The translations under genes and the position numbers were made by a program. The notes under the pieces are model-generated. The model did no database searches, had not been told where the DNA came from, and saw nothing but the letters and a program-made list of their open reading frames with translations. A stretch of DNA of 64,000 nucleotides from Corallium rubrum. Taxonomy: Eukaryota > Cnidaria > Anthozoa > Scleralcyonacea > Coralliidae. Shown here in pieces: positions 21,313-31,945 of this stretch. Numbering within the stretch: the first letter of the stretch is position 1; each line of letters starts with the position of its first letter. The stretch covers positions 2,497,612 through 2,561,611 of the forward strand of contig OZ036008.1 of assembly GCA_964035015.1 (NCBI GenBank), given 5' to 3'.

Positions 21313-21572
21313 TTTTTATCTTTCGCTGGAAATAAATACTTCATGTCTTATGGGATATAGCAGTTTAGGGAGAGTTTTTGTGTGGAAATAAGATGAAGTA
21401 CTAACCGTTTGTTTTTGGATAACCGCTGAGCATTATTTTTGATTGATTGCAGACGCACACCCCAAACTGGCCAAAGTCCAAAATCAAAGATGGCGAAAAC
21501 GAAGTCACATGGATGTTTTTCTCCACTAAAAGTTTGACTTTACCTTCGAATGCTGGTCATTTTGTCAGGTAA
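21313..21572 (+). promoter_or_regulatory. Candidate bidirectional promoter and PGS1 5' leader exon
   Basis: MIS12 starts at 21312 on the minus strand. On the plus strand an acceptor-like TTGATTGATTGCAG (ending 21452), AAAGATGGCG (a YY1-like element) and a donor-like GTCAG|GTAATT (21571) lie within 260 bp. An acceptor TTCATTTCAG ending at 24378 precedes the PGS1 start. A non-coding leader exon here spliced to 24379 would fit, but this is inferred from splice-like signals only. Confidence 0.3.
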
Positions 21573-21759
21573 TTTAGATTTATGTGCTTCCGAAATACTC
21601 CTAATGGAAGTCTAATGTTTTGAACGAAGACCCTTCGCCGCCGGAAAGTTTGCTCGAAACGCGAAGGCCAGGTCCATGGATTGTAAAACGTTTTCTGTTT
21701 CGGCAGTATATCTAACCTTACTATACTTCCATTATACTTCTCTGTTTCGGCAGTATATC

Positions 21760-22616
21760 CAGAGCCTGAAATAATTTTAAAATTTGTCCGGCAAAACTTC
21801 CGAGCAAAATGAAATTTGACCGGAAATTTTCAAATTTGGTCGGAAATTTTTTAGTTTAGTTTGACCCCCTCCGTTGAGTAAATTCAGTCAAGCATGCAGT
21901 AAATCACTCTACTTGTTATTTGTATTAACAAAACACAAGTGTTTAATTCTGAATTGCGTATTAGTTATAGGGAATAATAATTTAATTAAAATGGTAACTA
22001 TGAAACAACTTTAAACTGAAAAGCTGGATTACACGATAAGTTTCTGTGATTAGCAACAATGGCGTCAATCGCAGTTTAACGCAATGGTTTTGAATTAAAA
22101 ATCACGCACTGTTGTTAACTCGACTCGACAACCTGGAAGATAAAGAATACGTTTCCTCGACGTTTTGAGCTCAGGACCTTCGTCAGGAGAGTCAAATAAG
22201 CCTATTTGATCAGCCTATTTAACTGTCCTGATCATGAAGGGCCTTTGCTCGAAACATCGAGGAAACGTATTCTTTATCTTCCAGGTCGTCAAATTAACAA
22301 CAATGAAAGCAGTCACCCTGACTCCTAACTCACTGTCACACACTTAAGTTAACTAAACTTTGTTTAAAGCATACTCTGATCGAAGAAATTTTGATAGTGC
22401 ACTGTAAAGTGTAAAACCAACTTTAACTCAAAGCTGATGGAAAACCCAATGGAAATTTAACAAGAAAAATGAACGCCGACCCGATCATTTAAAAAAACAG
22501 ATTTTTTTTTTTTCAAAATTTGTCCGGACAAAATTTCCGATCATTTCAGCATTTGGTCGAAAAAACTGGAATTTGGTCGGAAAACCGCTGGCTGCTGGCT
22601 GTTATTTCAAGCTCTG
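21760..22616. mobile_element. CAGAG-ended element with 6-bp TSD, nested
   Basis: The left end CAGAGCCTGAAATAA mirrors the right end TTATTTCAAGCTCTG. TATATC flanks both sides (21754-21759 and 22617-22622). Subterminal repeats of TTTGGTCGGAAA and TTTGTCCGG are present at both ends. No ORF. A further palindrome at about 22125-22290 is nested inside it. Confidence 0.7.
22125..22290. mobile_element. Fold-back pair of hammerhead-type units
   Basis: CCTGGAAGATAAAGAATACG ... is mirrored by CGTATTCTTTATCTTCCAGG. Each arm holds a diverged hammerhead-type core (CCTGACGAAGG and GAAGGGCC...CGAAACATCGAGG). It interrupts TTGTTAA sequence of the host element. Confidence 0.7.
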
Positions 22617-22710
22617 TATATCTAACGACCTTGCTATATTACCACACTGTGATGTCATCTATGCATCTACCTACATAAACTGAATAGACAATGGCAAAAT
22701 GGAATTCATT

Positions 22711-22712
22711 TG

Positions 22713-22782
<70 letters not shown>

Positions 22783-22880
22783 TGTGTATATATATTCATC
22801 TGTGCATCTATATAAACTGAACAGACAATGGCAAAATGGAATGTATTTGTTAATTATATATATATATATATATATATACA
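22711..22880. repeat. Two (TA)n microsatellites in a duplicated context
   Basis: (TA)n at 22718-22780 and 22857-22878. Each is preceded by GACAATGGCAAAATGGAAT, so the flank was duplicated together with the TA run. Confidence 0.9.
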
Positions 22881-22949
22881 AATGAGCATGTGTGCTTTTG
22901 TTCATGGAATATCGGAAAGTGCCCAATACCATAAAGGTAGAGTGAATAT

Positions 22950-23037
22950 AGTATAGTTTAAGTGGGCCTACCTCAAAATGTTGAGTGTCGCAACTGTCAG
23001 TTTCAACATTTTGAGGTAAGCCCACTTAAACTATACT
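22950..23037. repeat. 34-bp-arm palindrome
   Basis: AGTATAGTTTAAGTGGGC ... AAAATGTTGA (22950-22983) is mirrored at 23003-23037 with one or two differences and a spacer of about 19 nt. Confidence 0.85.
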
Positions 23038-23039
23038 AC

Positions 23040-23376
23040 ATATATCGAAATATAGCAAGGTTAGATACACTGCCGAAACAGAGAACGTAAGGGTCTAAAG
23101 TTTCGAGCAAATACCCTTCGTCAGAGAGAAACTTAGATATACTGCCAAAACAGAGAACGTAGGAGTCTAACGTTTCGAGTGAAGGCTCTTCGTCAGAGAG
23201 AAACATGAGCAAAGACTCTTCGTCAGAGAGAAACATGATATTTCTCTCTGATGAAGGGCCTTCGCTCGAAACGTTAGACTCAGACATTTCTCTCTGACGA
23301 AGGGCCTTCGCTCGAAACATTAGACTCCTACGTTCTTGGTTTCGGCAGTGTATCTAACCTTACTGTATTTCCATTG
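23040..23376. mobile_element. Cluster of Penelope-type terminal-repeat units
   Basis: Four or five partial units in both orientations, each carrying CTCTGA(C/T)GAAGGGCCTTCG and CTCGAAACG or its reverse complement. Ends are AAATATAGCAAGGTTAG and CTAACCTTACTG. The direct and inverted stacking suggests repeated unequal exchange or serial insertion. Confidence 0.75.
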
Positions 23377-23388
23377 TTGTTTCAACAC

Positions 23389-24142
23389 AACCTCGAGCCC
23401 ATAGTCACCCCCTTTTTGGTCAGTGGGAGAGCGCGGGGGAGACTCTGGGGAAATTGGTTTTAATTACCCCTGAAATAAGGGGTTCCGGTTGTTAAGCGCA
23501 TGATCGTAGCCTGAGCTGCTGTGCAGAATGTGTGGGTGTTCATGAGTTCATTTCTCAGATATTTGTTTGAAAAATGAAAATATCGCAAATACTATATTGG
23601 GTCATTCCAGAAAAGATCGATACGTCCCCCACAGAGGAAATTTGTGCCATCCGGGGAGGGGAGGGGAGGGGGGTAAATCTACTTCTGAAAATAGTAAAAT
23701 GTACTAGGACATCTGAAGGGGGGAGGGGGTCAACTTCACATTTCCTCCGTGGGAGAGGTGTGGATGTTTTCTGGAATGACCCATTACTGAGAACCCTGCA
23801 TAAAATGCAACTCAAATACACGTTAAAATTGTTGGAGAGGGACTGACACTGCTGGTGGTGGCACTTGACATAAATGTTCTTGAAATCGAGATATATTAAA
23901 CAAAGAGAAAATATGTAAATGAGACATCTAAATTTGAAGATATATATGTTTATTGAATTAAGCAATACTGTATATTTGACTTTCATTATTTCACAATCTG
24001 TATGTTTTGATTCGATGAATCAATAGATTTACATGTAAATGAACCAATCAAAACAAAACAGAGAATCAATCCAGTTTTCCCCAGAGTCTCCCCCGTGCTC
24101 TCCCACTGACCAGAAAGAGGGTGACTATGGGCTCGAGATTGG
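23389..24142. mobile_element. MULE-like MITE, about 70-bp TIRs, 9-bp TSD
   Basis: CTCGAGCCCATAGTCACCC at the left is mirrored by GGGTGACTATGGGCTCGAG at the right, and the inverted similarity continues to about 70 bp (AGTCTCCCCC...). TTTCAACAC flanks both sides (23380-23388, 24143-24151). A 9-bp TSD with long TIRs is the Mutator-like pattern. It has landed in the tail of a Penelope-type terminal repeat. No transposase inside. Confidence 0.75.
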
Positions 24143-24443
24143 TTTCAACACTGCCTTCTCTTTCCGGTTTTCCTCCCTCTGTAAAATCACCATAGTCTGA
24201 CTAGTGTCATATGGTGGCTGCTGGGAGCACCACTGATATGAATTCAACTTGGCTACATTAATCTGTATCCATCACAATCCAGCCACCAGCTGCAAGTAAG
24301 GTTGATTAGCCCCACAGTACTTAGATTTCCTTTTTTTCCAGTATGTTGTGGAACCTTTAATTTATTTATTCATTTCAGACATATTCCTGGTGAAAACTAC
24401 CATCTAATGTACATGTAATTTGTTAAGCCGAACTCCAGTGAAT

Positions 24444-24665
24444 ATGCTCAACAAATGTTCTTGCTGGGTTTTTTCATTGGCAAGACCTGGCTGGAAGCAT
24501 TACGTGACATGGAAATTCAGATCATTTTCTTCTGGTTGTGGCAGTGGCAGTATCAGTGCTGCTCAAGGTTTTGAGTGGCTATTTGATAATGCCCCATCAT
24601 TTTGCATTGATGGAAACAATGTGCATGTTTTGAGAGAACCATCAGAATTTTATGATACACTAAAG
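24444..24665 (+). CDS. PGS1: PGS1 phosphatidylglycerophosphate synthase, exon 1
   Basis: PGS1 condenses CDP-diacylglycerol with glycerol-3-phosphate to give phosphatidylglycerophosphate, the committed step to cardiolipin in mitochondria. This exon starts at the ATG at 24444, the first in frame after an upstream acceptor-like site (24378). The first 31 or so residues are basic and free of Asp/Glu (LARPGWKHYVTWKFRSF), as in a mitochondrial presequence. FEWLFDNAPSF and LREPSEFYDTLK follow, matching the N-terminal conserved block of PGS1. The donor is GTATGA at 24666 (phase 0). All five exons (24444-24665, 25663-25740, 35172-35458, 38182-38705, 40241-40635) join in frame to 501 residues, somewhat shorter than the vertebrate protein because of the presequence. 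Confidence 0.85.
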
Positions 24666-25662
24666 GTATGAAAGAATGAGGATTATATTTATATACATGC
24701 AAGTATTTTCTTCTTCATCTTCATCTTCTTATATAGAATCATATTCATCTTATTATTATATCACCATATAGAATATTGATTAGAATATAGATTGGAATAG
24801 ATTAGAATATAGATTAGAATATAGATTAGAAAATAGATTAGAATATAGATTAGAGTAGAATAGAAAAGAAAAGAAAATATAGATTATATTAGAATATATA
24901 ATATCACAATATAAAATATAGATTAGAATATAGATTAGAATATAGATTAGAAAATAGATTTGAATATAGATTAGAATAGAAAAGAAAGTAAAGAATATAG
25001 ATTATATTAGAATATATAATATCACAATATAGAATATAGATTAGAATATAGGTTAGAATATAGATTAGACTAGAAGTTACAAATTGCAAGGAAAATGCTG
25101 CGAGTAGATAGTGGGCAGTACTGTGGATTGTGGAAGCGGTCTATGTTCGATCGGCAAACTCTTAGGACATAAACAACGCTGAAAAACTCATAAAAGCCGG
25201 CTACACAGGCTAGGATGAAGCTTCGAGCAACGTGCTCTGAAGTCTGAACGTAGGCTAAGCAGCCCGCTGGACATACGTAGTGCATGCTCAAAATCATCGT
25301 GACAGTGTTGACACACAAAAATCGCACAAATCGAGATTCCGTCAACGGAATATATCCTGCTCGCCTGCATGCGCTCGCAACAAATGTAGATTAGAATAGA
25401 TTAGAATAAATTAGATTAAATTAGAATAGATTAGAATACAAGGCTATAGACTAGACTAGACTAGACTAGACTAGACTAGACTAGACTAGACTAGACTAGA
25501 CTAGACTGGACTAGACTAGAGCAAAGTGAAGAGGTGGTAAACTGCCAAGCAAACAGAGTAGAGCACAACAGAGTAGATCGTATTGTATCGAATCGTATTG
25601 TATGGAATGAAATATCTGTTAATGACACATCGCGCTACTTACACTTGCTGCGCTTTATGTAG
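24666..25662. repeat. PGS1 intron 1: AT minisatellites with an insert
   Basis: 24770-25075 and 25381-25440 are tandem runs of an AGAATATAGATT-type 12-mer. 25446-25515 is (GACTA)n. Between them 25076-25380 is an unrelated, GC-richer 300-bp block with minus-strand open frames that match nothing I know. The exon-like signals belong only to PGS1 at the ends. Confidence 0.8.
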
Positions 25663-25740
25663 AATAACATTTGCAAGGCAAAGAAGAGGATAACTCTTGC
25701 CTCACTCTACTTGGGTACAGGACCATTGGAAGAAGATTTG
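25663..25740 (+). CDS. PGS1: PGS1 exon 2
   Basis: A 78-nt, phase 0-0 exon between TTTATGTAG and GTAAGA. It encodes 26 residues ending KKRITLASLYLGTGPLEEDL, the highly conserved 'ASLYLGTGPLE' block of PGS1, at residues 75-100 of the predicted protein. Confidence 0.88.
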
Positions 25741-26189
25741 GTAAGAATTTTCTCACTTTTAGATCATATACTTTTGAAAATTGGAAATAGTCAATTTTTG
25801 GTTAAAAATTGGAAATAGTCAATTTTTGGTTAAAGGCCGTGATGAAACTGATTTATTGAAATCTATTGTTGAAAACAGTTGTTGAAAAGGTCGATGAAGT
25901 TTCTCCAAAAGTTACCCAGGCTTTGTTCGCAGGGTACACTAACACTTACATGTGAGTCATTAACGTTTTCACTGTTGTGTTGAGAACGGTTGTAAAAACT
26001 CGAAATCTTATAACCGGTACTCCTATAAACACTATTTTTTTTCGGTATTGACAGTGGAGCCACTGTAAAAATGTACAAGTAACAAGTTGTAAAACGCCTG
26101 CCAACAGCCATGTTAGAATTTTTCGTCCAGCTGACATCAGAATGCATTCCCTCTACTTGCTTCGGTTTGTTGCGAGTTGAGACCACCCT

Positions 26190-28500
26190 GAGTAATTCCA
26201 TGCCATTTCAACACAAAAAAAACTGAATTGACACCCACCCTCTCCAAATTTCTTTATATTTCGCAGGCAGTTAACATTATGTGGGAATAGTTTTAATCCA
26301 AAATTTGAGCATCGTAGCTGCAATAGTTTTTGAGATATCGCAATTCGAAATATGGCCCGAAATGGGAAAAAATGGGTGTGGCCAGTGCCAAATTCACCAC
26401 TACCGCATTTTACATTTTGACTTGTAACTTCATACCCGTACATGGTATATCCATCAAAATTTGCACAAGGATGTATTTGTATGTGGATATTTCAAAAATT
26501 GCACTTTCATCTTTGTATCTGCAACCAGTAATTTGTTATGGCACAGCAAAAAGTCTAATTATGTGTTTCCGAAGACACGAAATGTACATCATCTTTATTG
26601 GAAAATTTTTTATGGAAGCCATACAGACACAACAGTGATTTTTTCCCCACATCATATTCACATGCTATTCTACTTTCAGGCAAAATTTGGTGATGGTTAG
26701 TTGCCTGCTTTTAAAATTAGAGCCCTCTAAAGTTGTCGTATTTTCTAAAGAACTTTAATAGTGCGTTTTGGATGTCTCTTAAGAATAAAGAACATTCATT
26801 GAGAAATGAGACCGCCAAATACCTTAATGTTTGATTCTATCCTTCTTATTAATAGTACATATTTAAAAATGGGGGATACGAATGAATAATGAGCAATGTT
26901 CATGTTTTATTTCTGATGACCTGAATCACGATGTAGACATGGTTTACAAAATACTGAAAGAGACTGTCAGTTATATACTGGAGAATGTCAATGAAGAATG
27001 CAAGTTAGTGCATTATTATTCAGATGGTTGTGCTGGGCAGTATAAAAACTGTAAGAATTTTCTAAATCTTTGTTGTCATAAAGAAGATTTCGGAATCGAT
27101 TGCAAGTGGGAATTCTTTGCGCCAACCATGGTAAGTCACCGTGCGATGGTGTAGGTGGCACAGTCAAAAGACTTGCAGCAAGAGCAAGTTTGCAAAGGCC
27201 ATATGACAAGCAATTACTTTCAGCACAAGAAGTGTTTACATTCTGCAAAGAAGAAATCAAAGGCATTGAGTTCATTTTCATTTCACAGGCAGATATGGCA
27301 ATTACAAGAACGACTTTAGAGCCACGTTACACAAATGCCAAAACTGTACCAGGAACACGCAGCTTCCATCGCTTTGTTCCGCTTTCTACTTCTTGCATTG
27401 GTACAAAAAGGTTATCAATGGATCAAAACTATGCACTACAATTTAATTTTTTATCTACCCCTGCCAGTGAACCAATTGTACTTTCAGTGAACTCTTTTGT
27501 TGTATGCTTGTATGATGAAGAAAAATGGATTGGTTTGATTGAAGAAGTTGACAATAATCAAAGAGATGCAAAAATAAGGTTTATGCACCCAAAGTGCATC
27601 GCAAGATCATATTTCTGGCCAGTGAAAGATGATACTTGTTGGGTTCCGGATGAGAACATTATTTGTAACATTGGTGTTCCAACAACAGTCACTGGGAGGC
27701 AGTACAAACTGCATCCTAAAGACCAAGAAGTCTTACGCGCATTCATGGATAAACAGTAGTGATCTCTACTGCATAGGTTTTGATCGAAGGCAATTTGATA
27801 CAAGAAATAACAGTTACTCCTGGAGAACATAATGTACTGGTAAAAAAAGGATAGAATCAAACATTAAGGTATTTGGCGGTCTCATTTCTCAATGAATGTA
27901 CTTTATTCTTAAGAGACATCCAAAACGTACTATTAAAGTTCTTTAGAAAATACGACAACTTTAGAGGGCTCTAATTTTAAAAGCAGGCAACTAACCATCA
28001 CCAAATTTTGCCTAGAAGTAGAATAGCATGTGGATATGATGTGGAAAAAAAATCGCTGTTGTGTCTGTATGGCTTCCAAAAAAAAATTTCCAATAAAGAT
28101 GATGTATATTTCGTGTCTTCGGAAACACATAATTAGACTTTTTGCTGTGCCATAACACATTACTGGTTGCAGATACAAAGATGAAAGTGTAATTTTTGAA
28201 ATATCCACATACAAATACATCCTTGTGCAAATTTTGATGGATATACCATGTACGGGTATGAAGTTATGAAGTTACAAGTCAAAACCCAAAATGCGGTAGT
28301 GGTGAATTTGGCACTGGCCACGCCCACTTTTTTGCTTTTTGGGTCATATTTCGCATTGCGATATCTCAAAAACTATTGCAGCTACGATGCTCAAATTTTG
28401 AACTTAAACTATTCCCACACAATGCTAACTGCCTGCAAAATATAAAGAAATTTGGAGAGGGTGGGTGTCATGACTGTGTTGAAATGGCATGGAATTACTC
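26190..28500. mobile_element. DDE transposon with about 655-bp terminal inverted repeats
   Basis: 26190-26844 and 27847-28500 are inverted copies at high identity. The ends are GAGTAATTCCATGCC and its mirror, flanked by CCCT on both sides (26186-26189, 28501-28504), a probable 4-bp TSD. The 1.0-kb interior holds the remains of a transposase gene on the plus strand. It is inserted in PGS1 intron 2. Confidence 0.8.
26882..27759 (+). pseudogene. DDE transposase C-terminal half, frameshifted
   Basis: A first frame reads LVHYYSDGCAGQYKNCKNF and CHKEDFGIDCKWEF. After a one-base slip near 27117-27122 the second frame reads NHGKSPCDGVGGTVKRLAARAS and continues to a TAG at 27757-27759 with GTRSFHRFVP and a C-terminal domain. 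The blocks SDGxxxQYKN and HGKxxCDGxGGxxK carry the expected acidic positions of a DDE transposase family common in Hydra and anthozoan genomes; I cannot assign the superfamily. The N-terminal catalytic part is missing and one slip breaks the rest, so the copy is dead. TIR sequence starts about 90 bp away on each side. Confidence 0.7.
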
Positions 28501-28748
28501 CCCTGCAACAAGTTGCTCTCAAGTTTTTCTCAAATTGACTATGTACAGTAAAAAAGCCCGCATATGAGAACCTAGCGATTAAGAACCTGTAGGCTAAAAT
28601 TTTGGCATTTAAACCCCCAATATATAAGAACTTGCTGAGCCTAAAAATTAAAACAAGTTCTTATTTGGAAAATCAGGAAAAATAAATAACTGTCTTTATG
28701 TGCCAACCAGACTGTGCAGAATCTCTTGTAATTTCAATATATATATAT

Positions 28749-28889
28749 GTTATTTACCGGCTGGGAGGTCCGTATAGAAAAATATTCGCCCGAGGTCTTA
28801 AAAAAGGCCCGAGGCCGCAGGCCGAGGGACATTTTTGAGACCGAGGGCAAATACTTTTCTATACGGACCGACCAAAACGGTAAATAACG
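28749..28889. mobile_element. Hairpin MITE (GTTATTTACCG ends)
   Basis: A 141-bp hairpin: GTTATTTACCGGCTGGGAGG is mirrored by CGGTAAATAAC. The inner arms GGTCCGTATAG / CTATACGGACC and GGCCCGAGGCCGCAGGCC are GC-rich against the AT-rich surroundings. Confidence 0.75.
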
Positions 28890-29869
28890 TATTAAATTTT
28901 TTGTTACATAATTAGATAAATTAACATAATTGCGCAATCGAGATGACGTTCACGTGATATTCAAAAGTCCAAAGTTTATCGTTCGACAGTAAACAACTGC
29001 CGACATGCAGTCTTACAGGGAAGCTTACAACCTTTTTTTTGTGATAAAAAAAAACAACATTCAAAACTTGAAGATCTAGTTACGAAGGGAAGTCAAAATA
29101 CAGTCCAAGTGTTTTTAAAGTTTATTTGATAAAGATTCTTCGTCGTTCTTCTTCGTCGCTTGCTCGTTTTTGGCCGTTCGCTTGGAAAGTCGCTTTCAAT
29201 ATTTGGCTGACTGCATGAAAATTGAAAGTGTTCTTCGAGTTTGAAGACGAAAATGTTTGTAGTAAGCCATTTGTAATTCAAGTTTCAAGGACATGACACT
29301 ATGAAGTTGGCATGTGGAAAATATTTGACTAAAAGGTAAGACTTGTAGCGGTTTTGTTGAGTATAGCGGTTGGATAACAGAAGAAAGACAGTTTAGTGTC
29401 AAAATGTTTCAGCTTTTCTATCTTCTCGTGGTATGATTTTTTATATATATACTTCTATATAGTCAGTTCATTTAGTGATTCAAAATACTGTGTTCACAAG
29501 TTGATGTACGTTTTTACTACCGTTTTAAGCTGTTTTCTTTATAAATATCGCTCGTAAATTTTGCTTTGTCACAGTTTTCCGCCAGCGTTTCTTTTAAAAT
29601 TCGCTGTTTACACATGAAGTTGTCAAAACCATTTGGATAATAAGAATAGTTATGAAAATCGATCAATTTTCAATGACAGAATGTAAAAAAATAACTTTTT
29701 GAACCGCGGTCCAAGGTATCGTAAATATCAATTTGCAGCATTATCTAGGATTCCGCCCGCTCACGATTGATAAAAAAATTAAAAAAATTAACATACTGTA
29801 CACAAATAATTGCCTCTAACTGATTATAGATTTTTTGTCGTTTCAGTGAGTACAGTTTAGACTCTTATC

Positions 29870-30889
29870 CAGGCCTCATTAAAGTGCGCGAGCGACGCTC
29901 GCAGGCACATTTTCAATTTGTGCAGGCACAAATGTTTTTGTTGATTTTTAACTAATTATTAAAACTGTATTTACAAAGTATGACGTTCGCAGGCACTGCT
30001 TACAATCCAGAAAGTTTGTGCAGGCACAGAGACTTTATTTTTTAGTTAATTAGCTGCGTTTACATGACGTATACGTTTTCAAAATAATTTTTTTTTTTGT
30101 CAGAAACAAAAACCGTTTAAACTCTATACACCCACGCAAAGTCTCTTTCACTATCAAGCATTCACGCGTCAGTGACGTTGTTCATGTTCGTGAAGTGTGA
30201 ACAAGTTAATAGTCAAACACTGAAACGGATGTTTTTATGCGTGTGAAAATTTTAAGGTTTATCGAATAACATGTCGCGATGTAAGATTTTTCAGGTTTTA
30301 TTGCATGCAATGCAAGTTTTTCGTTGAAGAGCCTGTCACGGAAATTAAAAGAAATGATTGATCGCGTGTAAACTATGAAGTTAACAAATAATATCGTTTG
30401 TGGCAACTTTCTCCACTTCGCTTAATCACTTTACTCGCTTGAGACCTAATTCAATGACCACCGACCAGAATGTCAGTTTCAGCAGCCCTTTAAGTTCCAA
30501 GTCGTGGTGGCTCGACTACATCCACTTCAATTTCTCTGATGTGTGTTTGGAAGTACGGTTGTCAGCTGGCCGTGGGAAATTGACAAAAAGCGTTTGTTTT
30601 CGGAAGCGCAAACGTCATGAAGTTTTCTAAACCCTTGTTTCCCACTGTTCGCACTTTGCAGTTTGTTGGGAACAGCAGATCATGAAGTCATCACTACACA
30701 GCACTCTACTTTTATATTGTAGTATGAAAGGCCGTTCAATTAATAATTTAATATAACTGAATATGATTGAATGATTCGTTCTTTTTAGTAATTAAATAGT
30801 AAAACTTGAAAAGGAACACAAATTTTTGCAGGCACATTTGCAACTTCTAAATTCTGCGTGCAGGCACAAAAAAATATTAATGAGGCATG
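29870..30889. mobile_element. hAT-like non-autonomous element with subterminal repeats
   Basis: CTCTTATC flanks both ends (29862-29869, 30890-30897), an 8-bp TSD. The TIRs are CAGGCCTCATTAA and its mirror with one change. Six copies of a GCAGGCACA motif cluster near the ends (four within 150 bp of the left, two within 80 bp of the right), as expected of transposase-binding subterminal repeats in hAT elements. A plus-strand open frame at 30400-30630 has no recognisable domain. Confidence 0.75.
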
Positions 30890-31104
30890 CTCTTATCAAT
30901 AACAGTAACATTTGTGAATCAGTGTAGAGTACAGGTACTGTATACAGTAGTTCCAGTAGTGACTAACAAGTCTTTTTCTCCTTATATTGGAAATGAGAAT
31001 CTATAAGAATCTGAAAATTCTCACTACACACCAAATATATAAGAACATTTTAAGGTTAACTATGGAAAAAAAACAACAGGTTCTTATACGCGGGTTTTTA
31101 CTGC

Positions 31105-31945
31105 AATACTAAATCATGGGTATTTTAATCAACCACACAGTTCTATTATTTCAAGTGCAAATGAGCTTTGATACAACGGTAAATACTGCATCAAACACTA
31201 TAGTGTTTCTTCAACACTAGTGAGTGTTTCTTCATCAAACACTAGTGTTTCATTGATGTTAATTAAATAAAAAACACTATACATGCAATTGCAGGTTATA
31301 TTTATGAACTCCCACAACGCTGGCAAATTTACTCATTGTCTTTTGTTTGAGAAACCATTTCAAAAACTCGTTCTGCGTGTTTGATGACGGTGTCAAAACA
31401 CATGCAAGCAATGAATCTCCAGGGAGAAACTCGTTTTTGAAGTAGTACAAGTTGTTGTTATTGTTACAACGACCTGTTCTAGGCTTTCATGTACTGCAGT
31501 GGAATCTTGGCCGCTGAATGTAGATTAGCTCGTGTGATAAAAGCAATACGAGTAAGGTTAGCTTCAACTTCTTTATTACCAACTCTGACTTCTGTTCTGT
31601 TCTGTTCTCTGGCTAACCTCTTTTCTTCTCAGTTTACAATATTGTTTGTTACATTCGTAGTTTCTGTTGATGCGCGAACACCAACAAGTTTCAACACTCG
31701 TCCACTGTTTTATATTTTCCAGAACATGTATAATAATAAGGATGTCGGCGATCACCTGCCAAACCAGGCTAGAGGTGCTGTGGTGCCAACTGTTGATTGA
31801 CTTAACATTAATTAGCATAGCCATTAGCCATTACAGGAAGCGAGTAGATAACTACTTATAGCTCTGAAAATTTCAGACAACAAATAAGGAGGGATGGGCT
31901 TTCGGCGTGATATAAAAATTTACTTCTTGTACCATAATTAAAGAA
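31105..31945. other. No supported gene; short palindromic ACTAGTGTT cluster
   Basis: 31185-31260 has several CAAACACTA(T/G)AGTGTTT-type palindromes. Overlapping open frames on both strands at 31489-31861 show no domain or splice support. Confidence 0.45.

Larger units (their letters stand above)
21590..22640. mobile_element. Penelope-type terminal repeat split by a nested element
   Basis: GAAGTCTAATGTTTTGAACG ... CTCTGTTTCGGCAGTATATC (21606-21759) continues after the insertion at TATATCTAACGACCTTGC (22617-22637). It belongs to the family at 14022-14215. Confidence 0.6.
28544..31104. mobile_element. CAGT-ended element carrying nested insertions
   Basis: TACAGTAAAAAAGCCCGC at the left is mirrored by GCGGGTTTTTACTGCA at the right, and AGAACCT/AGGTTCT continues the TIR. 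The TA-CAGT start suggests a Tc1/mariner-type MITE. Its 2.5 kb includes a fold-back at 28749-28889 and the hAT-like element at 29870-30889. No transposase was recognised. Confidence 0.55.

Noticed and set aside
21453-21571. Coding exon reading TWMFFSTKSLTLPSNAGHF
   Set aside because: Joined to the acceptor at 24378 it meets a stop after about ten codons. A non-coding PGS1 leader is more likely.
22711-22885. Tyr-Ile repeat ORFs in TA microsatellites (also 34164-34451, 45290-45345, 46312-46390)
   Set aside because: Simple-repeat translation.
25070-25370. Membrane-protein-like minus-strand ORF
   Set aside because: Hydrophobic appearance only; two overlapping frames are equally open and no family motif is visible.
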